DNA from: JBMNSK01 sp050945155
GTDB lineage: Bacteria; Actinomycetota; Coriobacteriia; Coriobacteriales; Eggerthellaceae
Assembly (NCBI GenBank): GCA_050945155.1
Contig: JBMNSK010000036.1
Location: 1-14,080, forward strand
DNA: 14,080 bases
Direction: 5' to 3'
Shown: positions 1 to 7,051 of the stretch, piece by piece
Layout: every line of letters begins with the position of its first letter
How positions within the stretch are numbered: the first letter of the stretch is position 1
Made by a program: the position numbers and the translations under genes
The notes under the pieces: model-generated
Seen by the model: only the letters and a program-made list of their open reading frames with translations
The model's database searches: none
What the model was told of the DNA's origin: nothing

Positions 1-2523
1 GGAAGCGACACCGGCATCAATAGTTGCAAATGGGTTATGCGGGAGCAGGTGCTGTTCAAGGTACTGAGGAATAAACTCAGCTTCAACGTCATCGCGGCTA
101 AAGCCAAAGGTCGTTTGCGTCAGGTCGTTCGTACCAAAGCTAAAGAAGTCAGCCTTTGTAGCAATCTCGTCTGCGGTAATAGCCGCACGAGGAAGCTCAA
201 TCATGGTTCCGATTGGAATCTCAAGTTCGACGCCCTGCTCAGCGGAAACTTCCTTTACCACTTCTTCTGCCTCTTCACGAAGAAGGCTCAGTTCGCTTAC
301 CATCGAAACAAGTGGAATCATAATCTCTGGTTTTGGATTGAGGCCTTCCTTCTTCAGTTTGGCAGCAGCAGTTGCGATAGCACGAACCTGCATACGAGGA
401 AGAATTGGATAAACAATGCCCAAACGGCAACCACGCAAGCCAAGCATTGGGTTTGCCTCGACCATGGCATCAATCTTTTCCATCAAGCTTCTCTTCTCGC
501 AAATCTCTGCTTCGCTTCCGCCTTTTGCCTCAAGACGCGCAATTTCAACATCAAGAGCACGGGGACTTTCAAGGAACTCATGCAGTGGCGGGTCAAGAAG
601 ACGAACAATAACCGGCAGGTTGTCCATAGCCTTAAACATGCCGTAGAAGTCACCAGTCTGAGCTTCATAGAGCTCATTTACAGCCTTTTCACGAATAGCT
701 TCATCCTCATTCAGAATGAAGGTTTGAATGATTTGCTTACGATCGCCCAAGAACATGTGCTCAGTACGGCAAAGGCCAATACCTTCAGCGCCAAACTCAC
801 GGGAAAGGCTTGCATCCTCAGGGTTATCAGCATTAGCACGAACACCAAGCTTGCGGAATTCGTCAGCCCACTCAAGGATGGTGTCAAGGTCACCAGTAAG
901 CTTCGGCATAACAAGCTCAACTGCACCTAAAACCACGATACCGGAAGTACCGTCGATGGAAATGATGTCGCCTTCCTTGATAACGATGTCGGTACCAGAA
1001 ACCTGAGCCTGCTTCTTTTCTGCATCAATCTTTAAGGCTTCAACACCGCATACACAAGGTGCACCCATGCCACGAGCAATTACCGCAGCATGCGAAGTCT
1101 TGCCACCATGAGAGGTGAGAATGCCCTCTGCTGCAAGCATGCCAGCCAAGTCGTCAGGGTTGGTCTCCCAACGAACCAAAATCGTCTTACGGCCTTCTTC
1201 AGCAGCTTTAACTGCATCTGCAGCAGAAAAGACTGCTTCGCCAACGGCAGCACCTGGAGATGCATTCAGGCCCTTTGCCAATACGTCATACTCAGCATGT
1301 TGATTCAGCTGTGGGTGGAGAAGCTGGTCAAGCTGGTCGGGGTTCACACGGCCGACAGCTTCTTTCTTGGTGATAAGGCCTTCTTTTTCCATTTCGATAG
1401 CAATATGGAGAGCGGCGGCTGCGGTACGCTTACCAACACGCGTCTGAAGCATCCAAAGTTTACCCTGTTCAATGGTGAACTCGATATCGCACATATCACG
1501 GAAGTGATGTTCAAGGATAACGAAAACTTCCTCGAGGTCACGTCCAGCCTGCTCAAGACCTTTTATGTTTTTCAGTTCTGCGATAGGGCTCGTGTTACGA
1601 ATACCTGCAACAACGTCTTCGCCCTGAGCATTTACCAGGTAGTCACCGTAGAACTCCTTGGTACCGTCAGCAGGGTTACGGGTAAAGGCAACACCAGTTG
1701 CAGACGTGTTGCCCTTGTTACCAAAGACCATGGACTGTACGTTTACTGCAGTACCCAGATCATCTGAAATCTTGTTCTTCTTACGATAGAGAATTGCGCG
1801 AGGATTATTCCAGCTGCCAAATACGGCCTCGATAGCGAGCTTCAACTGAACCATCGGGTCTTGTGGGAACTGAACTTTGCCATCAACTACAAGGTCGGGA
1901 TATTCCTCACCACTTACGTTGTCGCTGAAGATCTGCTTAAAGCTTGCAACGAGTTCCTGTAAGTCTTCAGCCGTAAGCTCTGGGTCAGATGAAACACCAC
2001 GGTCATTCTTCATGGCCGTAATGACATTTTCAAAAAGGTCACCGTCAAGACCCATAACAACGTTCGAGAACATCTGGATGAAGCGACGATAGGAGTCCCA
2101 AGCAAAACGAGGATTGTCCGTCTGCTTAATAAGACCGTTGATTGACTTGTCATTCAAGCCAAGGTTTAAAACAGTGTCCATCATGCCTGGCATGGACATA
2201 GGTGCACCGGAACGAACGGATACCAACAACGGGTCTTCCGCATCGCCAATCTTTTTGCCCATACGATTTTCCAGGTCGACACGATACTCATGGATGGTAT
2301 CAAGGGCGCCCTCTGGCCAGGTGTTGTTTGCATTCGCAAACTCCATGCATGTCTGGCAAGAAATAGTAAAACCTGGAGGAACCGGCAATCCAATATTTGC
2401 CATCTCTGCCAGGTTTGCGCCTTTACCACCGAGGATTTTCTTCATATTGGTATTACCCTCGGTTACGTTGTTCCCCTCTGCGTCCTTGCCAAACGCATAG
2501 ACGCGCTTAATTTTCTCCGCCAC
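1..2523 (-). CDS. ppdK: pyruvate, phosphate dikinase, C-terminus cut by window edge
   Basis: PPDK interconverts pyruvate, ATP and phosphate with phosphoenolpyruvate, AMP and pyrophosphate in the cytosol. The window holds 841 codons, read from a GTG at 2523-2521 preceded by AAGGAG six bases upstream. The N-terminus (GGKGANLAEMA) is the ATP-grasp nucleotide-binding domain. The phosphohistidine domain carries GGKTSHAAVIARGMG, with catalytic His478 (1090-1092) and, two residues before it, Thr476, the residue that DUF299 regulators phosphorylate. The PEP/pyruvate TIM barrel follows, with FGTNDLTQTTFGFSRDD and then EQHLLPHNPF near the left edge. The segment with the catalytic cysteine (CGxCGExGG in the family) should lie just outside the window, so activity cannot be judged fully. 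Its regulator is encoded at 8445-9365. I see no frameshift. A long plus-strand reading frame inside this gene is its antisense shadow. Confidence 0.97.
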   Translation of the reverse strand, partial: MAEKIKRVYAFGKDAEGNNVTEGNTNMKKILGGKGANLAEMANIGLPVPPGFTISCQTCMEFANANNTWPEGALDTIHEYRVDLENRMGKKIGDAEDPLLVSVRSGAPMSMPGMMDTVLNLGLNDKSINGLIKQTDNPRFAWDSYRRFIQMFSNVVMGLDGDLFENVITAMKNDRGVSSDPELTAEDLQELVASFKQIFSDNVSGEEYPDLVVDGKVQFPQDPMVQLKLAIEAVFGSWNNPRAILYRKKNKISDDLGTAVNVQSMVFGNKGNTSATGVAFTRNPADGTKEFYGDYLVNAQGEDVVAGIRNTSPIAELKNIKGLEQAGRDLEEVFVILEHHFRDMCDIEFTIEQGKLWMLQTRVGKRTAAAALHIAIEMEKEGLITKKEAVGRVNPDQLDQLLHPQLNQHAEYDVLAKGLNASPGAAVGEAVFSAADAVKAAEEGRKTILVRWETNPDDLAGMLAAEGILTSHGGKTSHAAVIARGMGAPCVCGVEALKIDAEKKQAQVSGTDIVIKEGDIISIDGTSGIVVLGAVELVMPKLTGDLDTILEWADEFRKLGVRANADNPEDASLSREFGAEGIGLCRTEHMFLGDRKQIIQTFILNEDEAIREKAVNELYEAQTGDFYGMFKAMDNLPVIVRLLDPPLHEFLESPRALDVEIARLEAKGGSEAEICEKRSLMEKIDAMVEANPMLGLRGCRLGIVYPILPRMQVRAIATAAAKLKKEGLNPKPEIMIPLVSMVSELSLLREEAEEVVKEVSAEQGVELEIPIGTMIELPRAAITADEIATKADFFSFGTNDLTQTTFGFSRDDVEAEFIPQYLEQHLLPHNPFATIDAGVAS

Positions 2524-2696
2524 CGTTTTCTCCTTAACCGTTCTCGACTACATTGTAGAAACTTAGGTATGTAAGGTTTTTCTGCCTCGAAATAAAGCCT
2601 TTTTATAGTACCTCAAAATTGAGAGAAGCGCGCATATTAGACCCGTAATTTTGACGAAGGATAAAGAATGTATAGAAATGACAGAATTGTACATTT

Positions 2697-2775
2697 TTAA
2701 CCCCTAGACGAGCGTGAGTCCGGTCAGGGGTAACCGGACTCACTGAGGGTTTTAATCGGGGTATGAAAGGGTTAA
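2697..2775. repeat. nested inverted repeat: strong 11-bp hairpin inside a 7-bp outer stem
   Basis: The inner hairpin has a perfect 11-bp stem, GTGAGTCCGGT at 2714-2724 pairing with ACCGGACTCAC at 2733-2743, around an eight-base loop (2725-2732). An outer stem can form between TTAACCC at 2697-2703 and GGGTTAA at 2769-2775. The loop contains GGGG (2727-2730), which could instead pair with CCCC at 2701-2704 as a pseudoknot. Further G-runs at 2747-2749, 2758-2761 and 2769-2771 compete for the same C-run. On the plus strand the outer stem is followed by a T-rich stretch (2776-2792), as in a terminator. On the minus strand there is no clean T-run. It could be a terminator, a structured ppdK leader or part of a small RNA. 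Confidence 0.6.
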
Positions 2776-2817
2776 TTTCTTTTTTGGCTTTTTATAAACG
2801 TAGATTTTTAAAGATGT

Positions 2818-2843
2818 GCTTTGCCTGATATATCAGGAAAAGC
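2818..2843 (-). terminator. weak candidate terminator after the lipoprotein operon
   Basis: Reading the minus strand, a palindrome centred on CCTGATATATCAGG is flanked by GCTTT and AAAGC. This gives a 5-bp outer stem, one mismatch and an inner stem of about 5 bp. It begins about 18 bases after the lipoprotein stop codon. The following sequence is only moderately T-rich, so termination may be partial and the palindrome might be something else. Confidence 0.35.
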
Positions 2844-2860
2844 CTCTTCTAGCAATGTGT

Positions 2861-4645
2861 TTACATCCTTGGTCCACCACCTCCTTGAACTTGGGCTTCA
2901 CAAGAAGCGGTAAACGATTGTGCGGAGCTCAAATCGACAGAGCCGCTTGTTGTGAAGCCATCGTCGTTTGTATCGGCAACACTTTCCCCTACAGTAAGGT
3001 AGTAGGTTGAACCATCGTTCAAATCGGGGGTGGAAACTATGACGCAGTCATATGACTTCTGCGGTGTAAATGATGCCAAGACATTACCGTTCTCATCAGC
3101 AATTGCAATCTCTGATTCGGCTTCTCCTGATGCGTTCACAAGGGCAAAAGCCTGTGAGCTATCGCTAAAAGATTCGGCCATTCCAGAAGATCCTGCAGCA
3201 ATCAGATAGCCGCCAGTAATTTGAGCTTCTGTTCCATAATCAAGAGCAGAATTACCATTATTCATTGGACCACTCACTAAGGTGATGCCGCCGTTGACAA
3301 GCAATGACCCATTAGAGTCGAGCCCATCACCACCGGAATCTACAACAAGATATCCATCATTTATCTCAAGCGAGCACGAACTGTCAGCCTCCATGCCGCC
3401 ACCCGCACCGGGATTAGCCACCTGCCCTTGCGGGTTATCTTGGTTCGGTTTTTCATGAGCCTGCATAGGAGAAGCGCTGGCTGCCTGGGTCTGTTCGTTT
3501 GCATCCGGCGAGTTCGTAACATTAGTGCTTGAAGAATTTGAACTTTCTGAAGTATTTACGGTCTCAGTGGTAGAAGTCGAACCACTCGAAGCGTTGAGTG
3601 CATCGTCTGACGCCGTCACATAGGTTGTGCCGCCGTTAATCACAATTCGCTGAGCCTCAATACCTTCCTCGCTTTGACTGATTTTTGTACTTCCATCATT
3701 AATTTCGAGAATCGTATCGGCATGGATGCCATCATCAGCAGCAGTGATTGTAATCTCTCCACCCGTGATGCTTAGATACTTATTTGAATGCAGCCCGTCG
3801 TCTTCTGCCTGTATATCAAGGTTAGATCCGGCAATTTTGAGATAGGTCTCACTTACAATTCCTTTATTGCCTGCCGTTATCTGAATATTTCCATCATCAA
3901 TGAGCACATAGCCCTTTGTTTCATCATCATCCTTCGAGGAGATAATGCCAGAGCCTTGCGCATCTAAATCAAAAGTCCCACTAGCAATCTTTGCGCAGTC
4001 CGTACCAACCAAGCAGTCATCAGATGCATCGACCTTAATTGTTCCGCCGGTGACAACTAAATCATCTTTGGACTTAATGCCATCTTGGTAGTTGGCGTCG
4101 ACACTGAGGGTTCCGTTTCCCTGAATAGTGAGGTCCGAAGTCGCAAAAAGCGTGGCGTCGGGTTCATCACTCCCCTCTTCAAGGTCATACTGCGATGAGT
4201 CGCTTAAAGAGTTAGTTGTTCCGTCGGCTAAGGTAACAAAGACCTTATCTGCAGACTGGACATAGAGTGCCGGACCATTGCTACTTGAAACATGAGCTCC
4301 GTTTAATACAAGCTGCACTTTTGCATCCTCAGGCGCATTCACAAGAATTTCTCCGCCTTCCAGATTTCCGGAAATTATATAAGTGCCTTCCTGAGATATG
4401 GTTACGGTCGAAGAAGAGACCTCTGCTCCTTCTCCGGTGATACTAGCCGAAGACCCATCTAAGGTAATCTTTGTTGCTTGCGACTCATCATAGGAAGCAT
4501 CGTAATCGCGATCCGAATACGTTAAGTCATAGGTCGATTCATCAATAGTCGCGGCACTGGCATCTTCGGTTTCGGTACAAGATAGAAGCGATAGAGGCAA
4601 GATAAGCGACAAGACGATACTCAAAACAGATTTCTTGCTAAGCAT
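2861..4645 (-). CDS. surface lipoprotein with Cthe_2159-type carbohydrate-binding beta-helix
   Basis: A 594-residue exported lipoprotein. Residues 1-23 form a signal peptide ending in the lipobox SLLSC, so Cys23 is the predicted lipidation site. Residues from about 60 to 350 contain repeated short strands with GG/DG turns and paired acids (AEDDGLHSN, AADDGIHAD, ASDDCLVG), the pattern of a right-handed parallel beta-helix in the Cthe_2159 family (DUF4353). The founding member of that family binds polysaccharide and calcium. A Ser/Thr/Asn/Pro/Gln-rich linker (about 351-423) leads to more helix turns (424 to about 500), a C-terminal beta domain and a GGGGPRM tail. The ATG shares its A with the TAA of the DUF4956 gene, and GAGG lies eight bases upstream, so translation is probably coupled. 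The ligand cannot be told from sequence. The strong acid bias favours calcium or cationic-bridged polyanion binding, which is inference. Confidence 0.85.
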   Translation of the reverse strand: MLSKKSVLSIVLSLILPLSLLSCTETEDASAATIDESTYDLTYSDRDYDASYDESQATKITLDGSSASITGEGAEVSSSTVTISQEGTYIISGNLEGGEILVNAPEDAKVQLVLNGAHVSSSNGPALYVQSADKVFVTLADGTTNSLSDSSQYDLEEGSDEPDATLFATSDLTIQGNGTLSVDANYQDGIKSKDDLVVTGGTIKVDASDDCLVGTDCAKIASGTFDLDAQGSGIISSKDDDETKGYVLIDDGNIQITAGNKGIVSETYLKIAGSNLDIQAEDDGLHSNKYLSITGGEITITAADDGIHADTILEINDGSTKISQSEEGIEAQRIVINGGTTYVTASDDALNASSGSTSTTETVNTSESSNSSSTNVTNSPDANEQTQAASASPMQAHEKPNQDNPQGQVANPGAGGGMEADSSCSLEINDGYLVVDSGGDGLDSNGSLLVNGGITLVSGPMNNGNSALDYGTEAQITGGYLIAAGSSGMAESFSDSSQAFALVNASGEAESEIAIADENGNVLASFTPQKSYDCVIVSTPDLNDGSTYYLTVGESVADTNDDGFTTSGSVDLSSAQSFTASCEAQVQGGGGPRM

Positions 4646-5340
4646 TAGAGCACCTCACTGTTCAAAGGAGCTAAACCCAAGCTGATTTTGAGATTCCCAT
4701 TGAAGCATCTGAGTTCATCAAGCATCTTTTTCTCGAGACCCGAATCCGCCATCAATACCTGGTATTCAAGTCGATAGAGGCTTCCCATATTTGCCGTTGA
4801 GATCTGGTTGAGCTCATACGAACTTGTATAGCGTGAAAGGATCTCGTCAAAAACCCCCTCGTAATCAAAGTTGTCAGGAACCGTAATAACAAGATGCTTC
4901 GAACGATTTTTCGAGGCTCCGAAACCGGTTTTTACATAAATGAGGTTAAAGAGAGCGACCACGACCGTAAGCAAGATAGCAATGCCGATATATCCCATGC
5001 CACAGGCAAGGCCTATAGCCATTGCCAAAAAGACACTGCCTATATCTTTCGCAGTTCCCGCAATCGAACGGAAACGCACAAGGTTGAAAACACCCATGAC
5101 GGCGATTCCTGCGCCTAGATTGCCGTTAACCAACAAGATGACCATCTGCACAATAACAGGAAGAAGCGCCAGGGTAACCACGAAATTCTTCGAGTAGTTA
5201 TGGTGGTACATATAGATAATGGCAGCACAGAGCCCCAAGATGATTGATGCTATGGTGCAGGCAAAAAAACCTGATGAGGTAATCGTTGCAGCCGTAGAGT
5301 TAGTAGCCCCGAGTACCGAGGTAAAGAAAAAATCGAACAC
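4645..5340 (-). CDS. DUF4956 family membrane protein
   Basis: A 231-residue integral membrane protein. Hydrophobic segments lie at about 23-45, 53-72, 75-88 and 102-136 (the last long enough for two passes), followed by a soluble C-terminal domain (about 140-231). The stretch FNLVRFRSIAGTAKDIGSVF (85-104), with conserved Arg89, Arg91 and Lys98 next to a membrane segment, is the recognisable DUF4956 core. The start is a GTG with AAAGGA about six bases upstream. It begins 23 bases after the VTC-domain gene and overlaps the lipoprotein gene by one base, so the three are almost certainly one operon. DUF4956 genes are commonly found beside VTC-domain genes, but their biochemical role is unknown to me. 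The conserved positive charges at the membrane face could contact a polyanion, which is inference. Confidence 0.88.
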   Translation of the reverse strand: MFDFFFTSVLGATNSTAATITSSGFFACTIASIILGLCAAIIYMYHHNYSKNFVVTLALLPVIVQMVILLVNGNLGAGIAVMGVFNLVRFRSIAGTAKDIGSVFLAMAIGLACGMGYIGIAILLTVVVALFNLIYVKTGFGASKNRSKHLVITVPDNFDYEGVFDEILSRYTSSYELNQISTANMGSLYRLEYQVLMADSGLEKKMLDELRCFNGNLKISLGLAPLNSEVL

Positions 5341-5363
5341 GGATATTCCTTTCGTTTACGAAT

Positions 5364-6221
5364 CTAGATAGTTGCAGTATGCGCCCGTGGCACAAAGGTT
5401 TGTGGCATCTCCAACCTCGGGCGATGGGGCATCTTATGTAGATGAGATTTAAATCCCTCAGAAATTATGTATGCTTGGCCATATTTTGAAATGGAGGTCG
5501 GATAGGCCTGAGCCACATCGAGAAGTCTTACGAGCCAGAGCGGCAGAGAACCGAGGCTCTTTACTTCCATGATGGTCTTATCTGCGGGAATAATGCGTCC
5601 GATCGCAGAAACACGCGTATTGCGCCTTTTTTCAGAAACCCTGAGATTCTCGTAGCAGACATCACGATCAAAGGTAATGCGTAAGCCATTTTCATAATCA
5701 AGGTCATAGAGTGGCTGCCAAGCAGACCTTTGCGCCGTAACAACCATCGATGGCAGAAGATTCTTATAGCGAAGCAGAAACGCCTCTATCTCTTGGGCGA
5801 TTTGAACCTCTTGTTTCCAGGACTCGTCACGAAGCGAAAAATCATCAACAAGGGGATACTGAGTTTTCGCTTCCATATAACTTGTCCCGGTCAAAAACAG
5901 GCATGCCCCGGATTGGCTCATTTGGAGGCGACGCTTATACACGACTCCGTCAATTTTCTTCTTCAGTTCTACGTAGGCTATATCGTCGTTCGTGCCATCT
6001 ATATAGGTGCGAAGACGTAACTTTTCCTTGTAGTACGGATGCTCGAGTGATAAAGCTGCAAGCATATGGTTCGGAGTATCGTAGTAAACGCTTCTTACGC
6101 CATAACGTCCAAATTGGTTAAGTTCCATCCAGTACGTAAGGCCGCTTTGAATGCGTTTATATTGCTGTTCATTTAACAGGTACTTCATTTCTTTGCGTTT
6201 AAAGTTCTCTTGGTACGACAT
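5364..6221 (-). CDS. VTC-domain polyphosphate polymerase-like protein
   Basis: A 285-residue soluble protein with the triphosphate-tunnel fold of the yeast Vtc4 catalytic domain, which polymerises the gamma-phosphate of ATP into polyphosphate. Family marks in order are FKRKEMKYLL (7-16), SVYYDT (44-49), KLRLRTY (67-73), YVELKKKIDGVVYKRR (83-98), ITFDRDV (182-188), IMEVKSLGSLPLWL (217-230) and SISKYGQAY (243-251). Tunnel-lining basic residues (Lys13, Arg69, Arg71, Lys87, Arg97, Arg186, Lys246) and the acids Glu85 and Glu219 appear present. There is no SPX domain and no membrane segment, unlike eukaryotic VTC subunits. The ATG is preceded by GAGG. It is the first gene of the three-gene operon and faces the response regulator gene. 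The true product (polyphosphate or another triphosphate chemistry) is not proven by sequence. Confidence 0.9.
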   Translation of the reverse strand: MSYQENFKRKEMKYLLNEQQYKRIQSGLTYWMELNQFGRYGVRSVYYDTPNHMLAALSLEHPYYKEKLRLRTYIDGTNDDIAYVELKKKIDGVVYKRRLQMSQSGACLFLTGTSYMEAKTQYPLVDDFSLRDESWKQEVQIAQEIEAFLLRYKNLLPSMVVTAQRSAWQPLYDLDYENGLRITFDRDVCYENLRVSEKRRNTRVSAIGRIIPADKTIMEVKSLGSLPLWLVRLLDVAQAYPTSISKYGQAYIISEGFKSHLHKMPHRPRLEMPQTFVPRAHTATI

Positions 6222-6278
6222 AATTTCCTCGCTTTCCCTGTCGGTGGCCCCATCCTAGGAAAACTTCCTGAAATTGAC

Positions 6279-6284
6279 CTTATA
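6279..6284 (-). promoter_or_regulatory. candidate -10 box of the VTC operon
   Basis: On the minus strand this reads TATAAG. No good -35 hexamer lies 16-18 bases upstream. The direct repeat at 6307-6326 sits immediately upstream of the -35 position, which would suit activation by a bound regulator. Nearby, CTTCCTGAAAT (6264-6274) and CTTCCGAAAT (6288-6297) are near-copies flanking this box and may be a second binding element. Confidence 0.35.
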
Positions 6285-6306
6285 GACCTTCCGAAATCAT
6301 TTTGAT

Positions 6307-6326
6307 TTTCAGATTCGTTTCAGATT
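6307..6326. promoter_or_regulatory. candidate response-regulator binding site, 11-base direct repeat
   Basis: TTTCAGATT occurs at 6307-6315 and again at 6318-6326, so the repeat period is 11 bases, the usual spacing for tandem binding by OmpR/PhoB-type regulators. It lies between the divergent genes, in the position expected for the regulator encoded 45 bases away to bind. The link to that regulator is inference. Confidence 0.55.
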
Positions 6327-6338
6327 GAAGGGTAAAAT
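6310..6338 (+). promoter_or_regulatory. candidate activator-dependent promoter of the two-component genes
   Basis: TAAAAT at 6333-6338 fits a -10 box. At 17 bases upstream the -35 position reads CAGATT, a poor match that falls inside the direct repeat. A weak -35 covered by regulator sites is typical of promoters that an OmpR-type protein activates. Transcription would start about 25-30 bases before the ATG at 6372. Confidence 0.4.
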
Positions 6339-6371
6339 TTCTTCTAGAACTCTTTAAAGAAAGGCTGCCTT

Positions 6372-7043
6372 ATGCAAATCCTGATGGTTGAAGATGACGA
6401 GCGTCTGTCTTCTGCACTCAAGCGAATTCTTGAAGAAAATAACTACCAGGTCGACGCTGTCTTTGACGGCGAATCAGGTCTTGAATATGGGAAAAGTGAA
6501 ATCTATGACGTTATTATCCTTGATGTCATGCTTCCAAAAATGGATGGTTTTCACGTTGCCCAAGCTCTAAGAAGAGAGAATGTCGATACTCCAATTCTCT
6601 TACTGACCGCTCGCAGCACCATCCCCGATAAAATTGAAGGGCTTGATAGTGGCGCCGACGACTATATGACCAAACCATTTTCTGCAGCCGAGATACTTGC
6701 GCATCTCAGAGCTCTGACAAGAAGGAAAAATCAGGTCATCTACGAAAAACTAGAATACGGTGATTTGAGCCTGAACCTGGAAAGCCATGATTTAACCTGT
6801 GGTTCAAAGTCAATAACCCTCAGCTATAAGGAATTTGAACTTGCTGAAATACTGCTTGCAAACAGCGAGCAAATCGTATCGAAAGAGATGCTTATATCAA
6901 AAGTATGGGGTTTTGACTCTTCGGCAGTTGATAATAATGTTGAAGCTTATATTTCATTTCTGCGTAAGAAACTCAAGTTCTTACACTCAGAAACACAGAT
7001 AGAAACAATTCGAAAACTGGGCTACCGCCTTGTATATCGATAG
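6372..7043 (+). CDS. OmpR/PhoB-family DNA-binding response regulator
   Basis: A 223-residue two-component regulator. The receiver domain (about 1-115) has the acidic pair Asp8-Asp9, phospho-acceptor Asp51 in IILDVMLPKMDG, Thr79 in LLLTARS and Lys101 in DDYMTKPF. The C-terminal winged-helix domain (about 126-223) shows LSYKEFELAEILL, VSKEMLISKVWG, VEAYISFLRKKL and IRKLGYRLVYR, which place it in the OmpR class. AAAGG lies about eight bases before the ATG. The kinase gene starts eight bases after its stop. Being divergent from the VTC operon and next to an 11-base-period repeat, it probably controls that operon and itself. All residues needed for phosphorylation are intact. Confidence 0.96.
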   Translation: MQILMVEDDERLSSALKRILEENNYQVDAVFDGESGLEYGKSEIYDVIILDVMLPKMDGFHVAQALRRENVDTPILLLTARSTIPDKIEGLDSGADDYMTKPFSAAEILAHLRALTRRKNQVIYEKLEYGDLSLNLESHDLTCGSKSITLSYKEFELAEILLANSEQIVSKEMLISKVWGFDSSAVDNNVEAYISFLRKKLKFLHSETQIETIRKLGYRLVYR

Positions 7044-7051
7044 GAACTAAG

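Larger units (their letters stand above)
2524..2860. other. 337-base non-coding gap upstream of ppdK
   Basis: No credible gene is present on either strand. The gap contains the ppdK ribosome-binding site next to the start, a small palindrome just after the lipoprotein gene (2818-2843) and a nested inverted-repeat structure (2697-2775). ppdK must be transcribed from here or by readthrough from the lipoprotein operon. I could not pick a convincing minus-strand promoter: TACAAT-like hexamers occur but lack a matching -35 box. On the plus strand, TTGACG at 2651-2656 followed by TAGAAA at 2673-2678 is a poor but possible promoter pair. Confidence 0.7.

Noticed and set aside
37..930. Plus-strand reading frame of 297 codons at the left edge
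   Set aside because: It is antisense to ppdK, whose minus-strand translation is an unmistakable PPDK. The plus-strand peptide resembles no family I know, and no ribosome-binding site precedes it.
1090..1767. Plus-strand reading frame of 225 codons inside ppdK
   Set aside because: Antisense shadow of the conserved phosphohistidine and N-terminal domains; peptide composition looks like a shadow frame (many Cys, Phe and Ser, no motifs).
2727..2771. G-quadruplex from four G-runs on the plus strand
   Set aside because: The loops would be about 16, 8 and 7 bases and two runs have only three Gs; ordinary stem pairing of the same bases is more likely.
3413..3610. Low-complexity Ser/Thr/Asn/Gln stretch in the lipoprotein as a frameshift or assembly error
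   Set aside because: The frame stays open with family-like sequence on both sides and balanced codons, so it reads as a real flexible linker.
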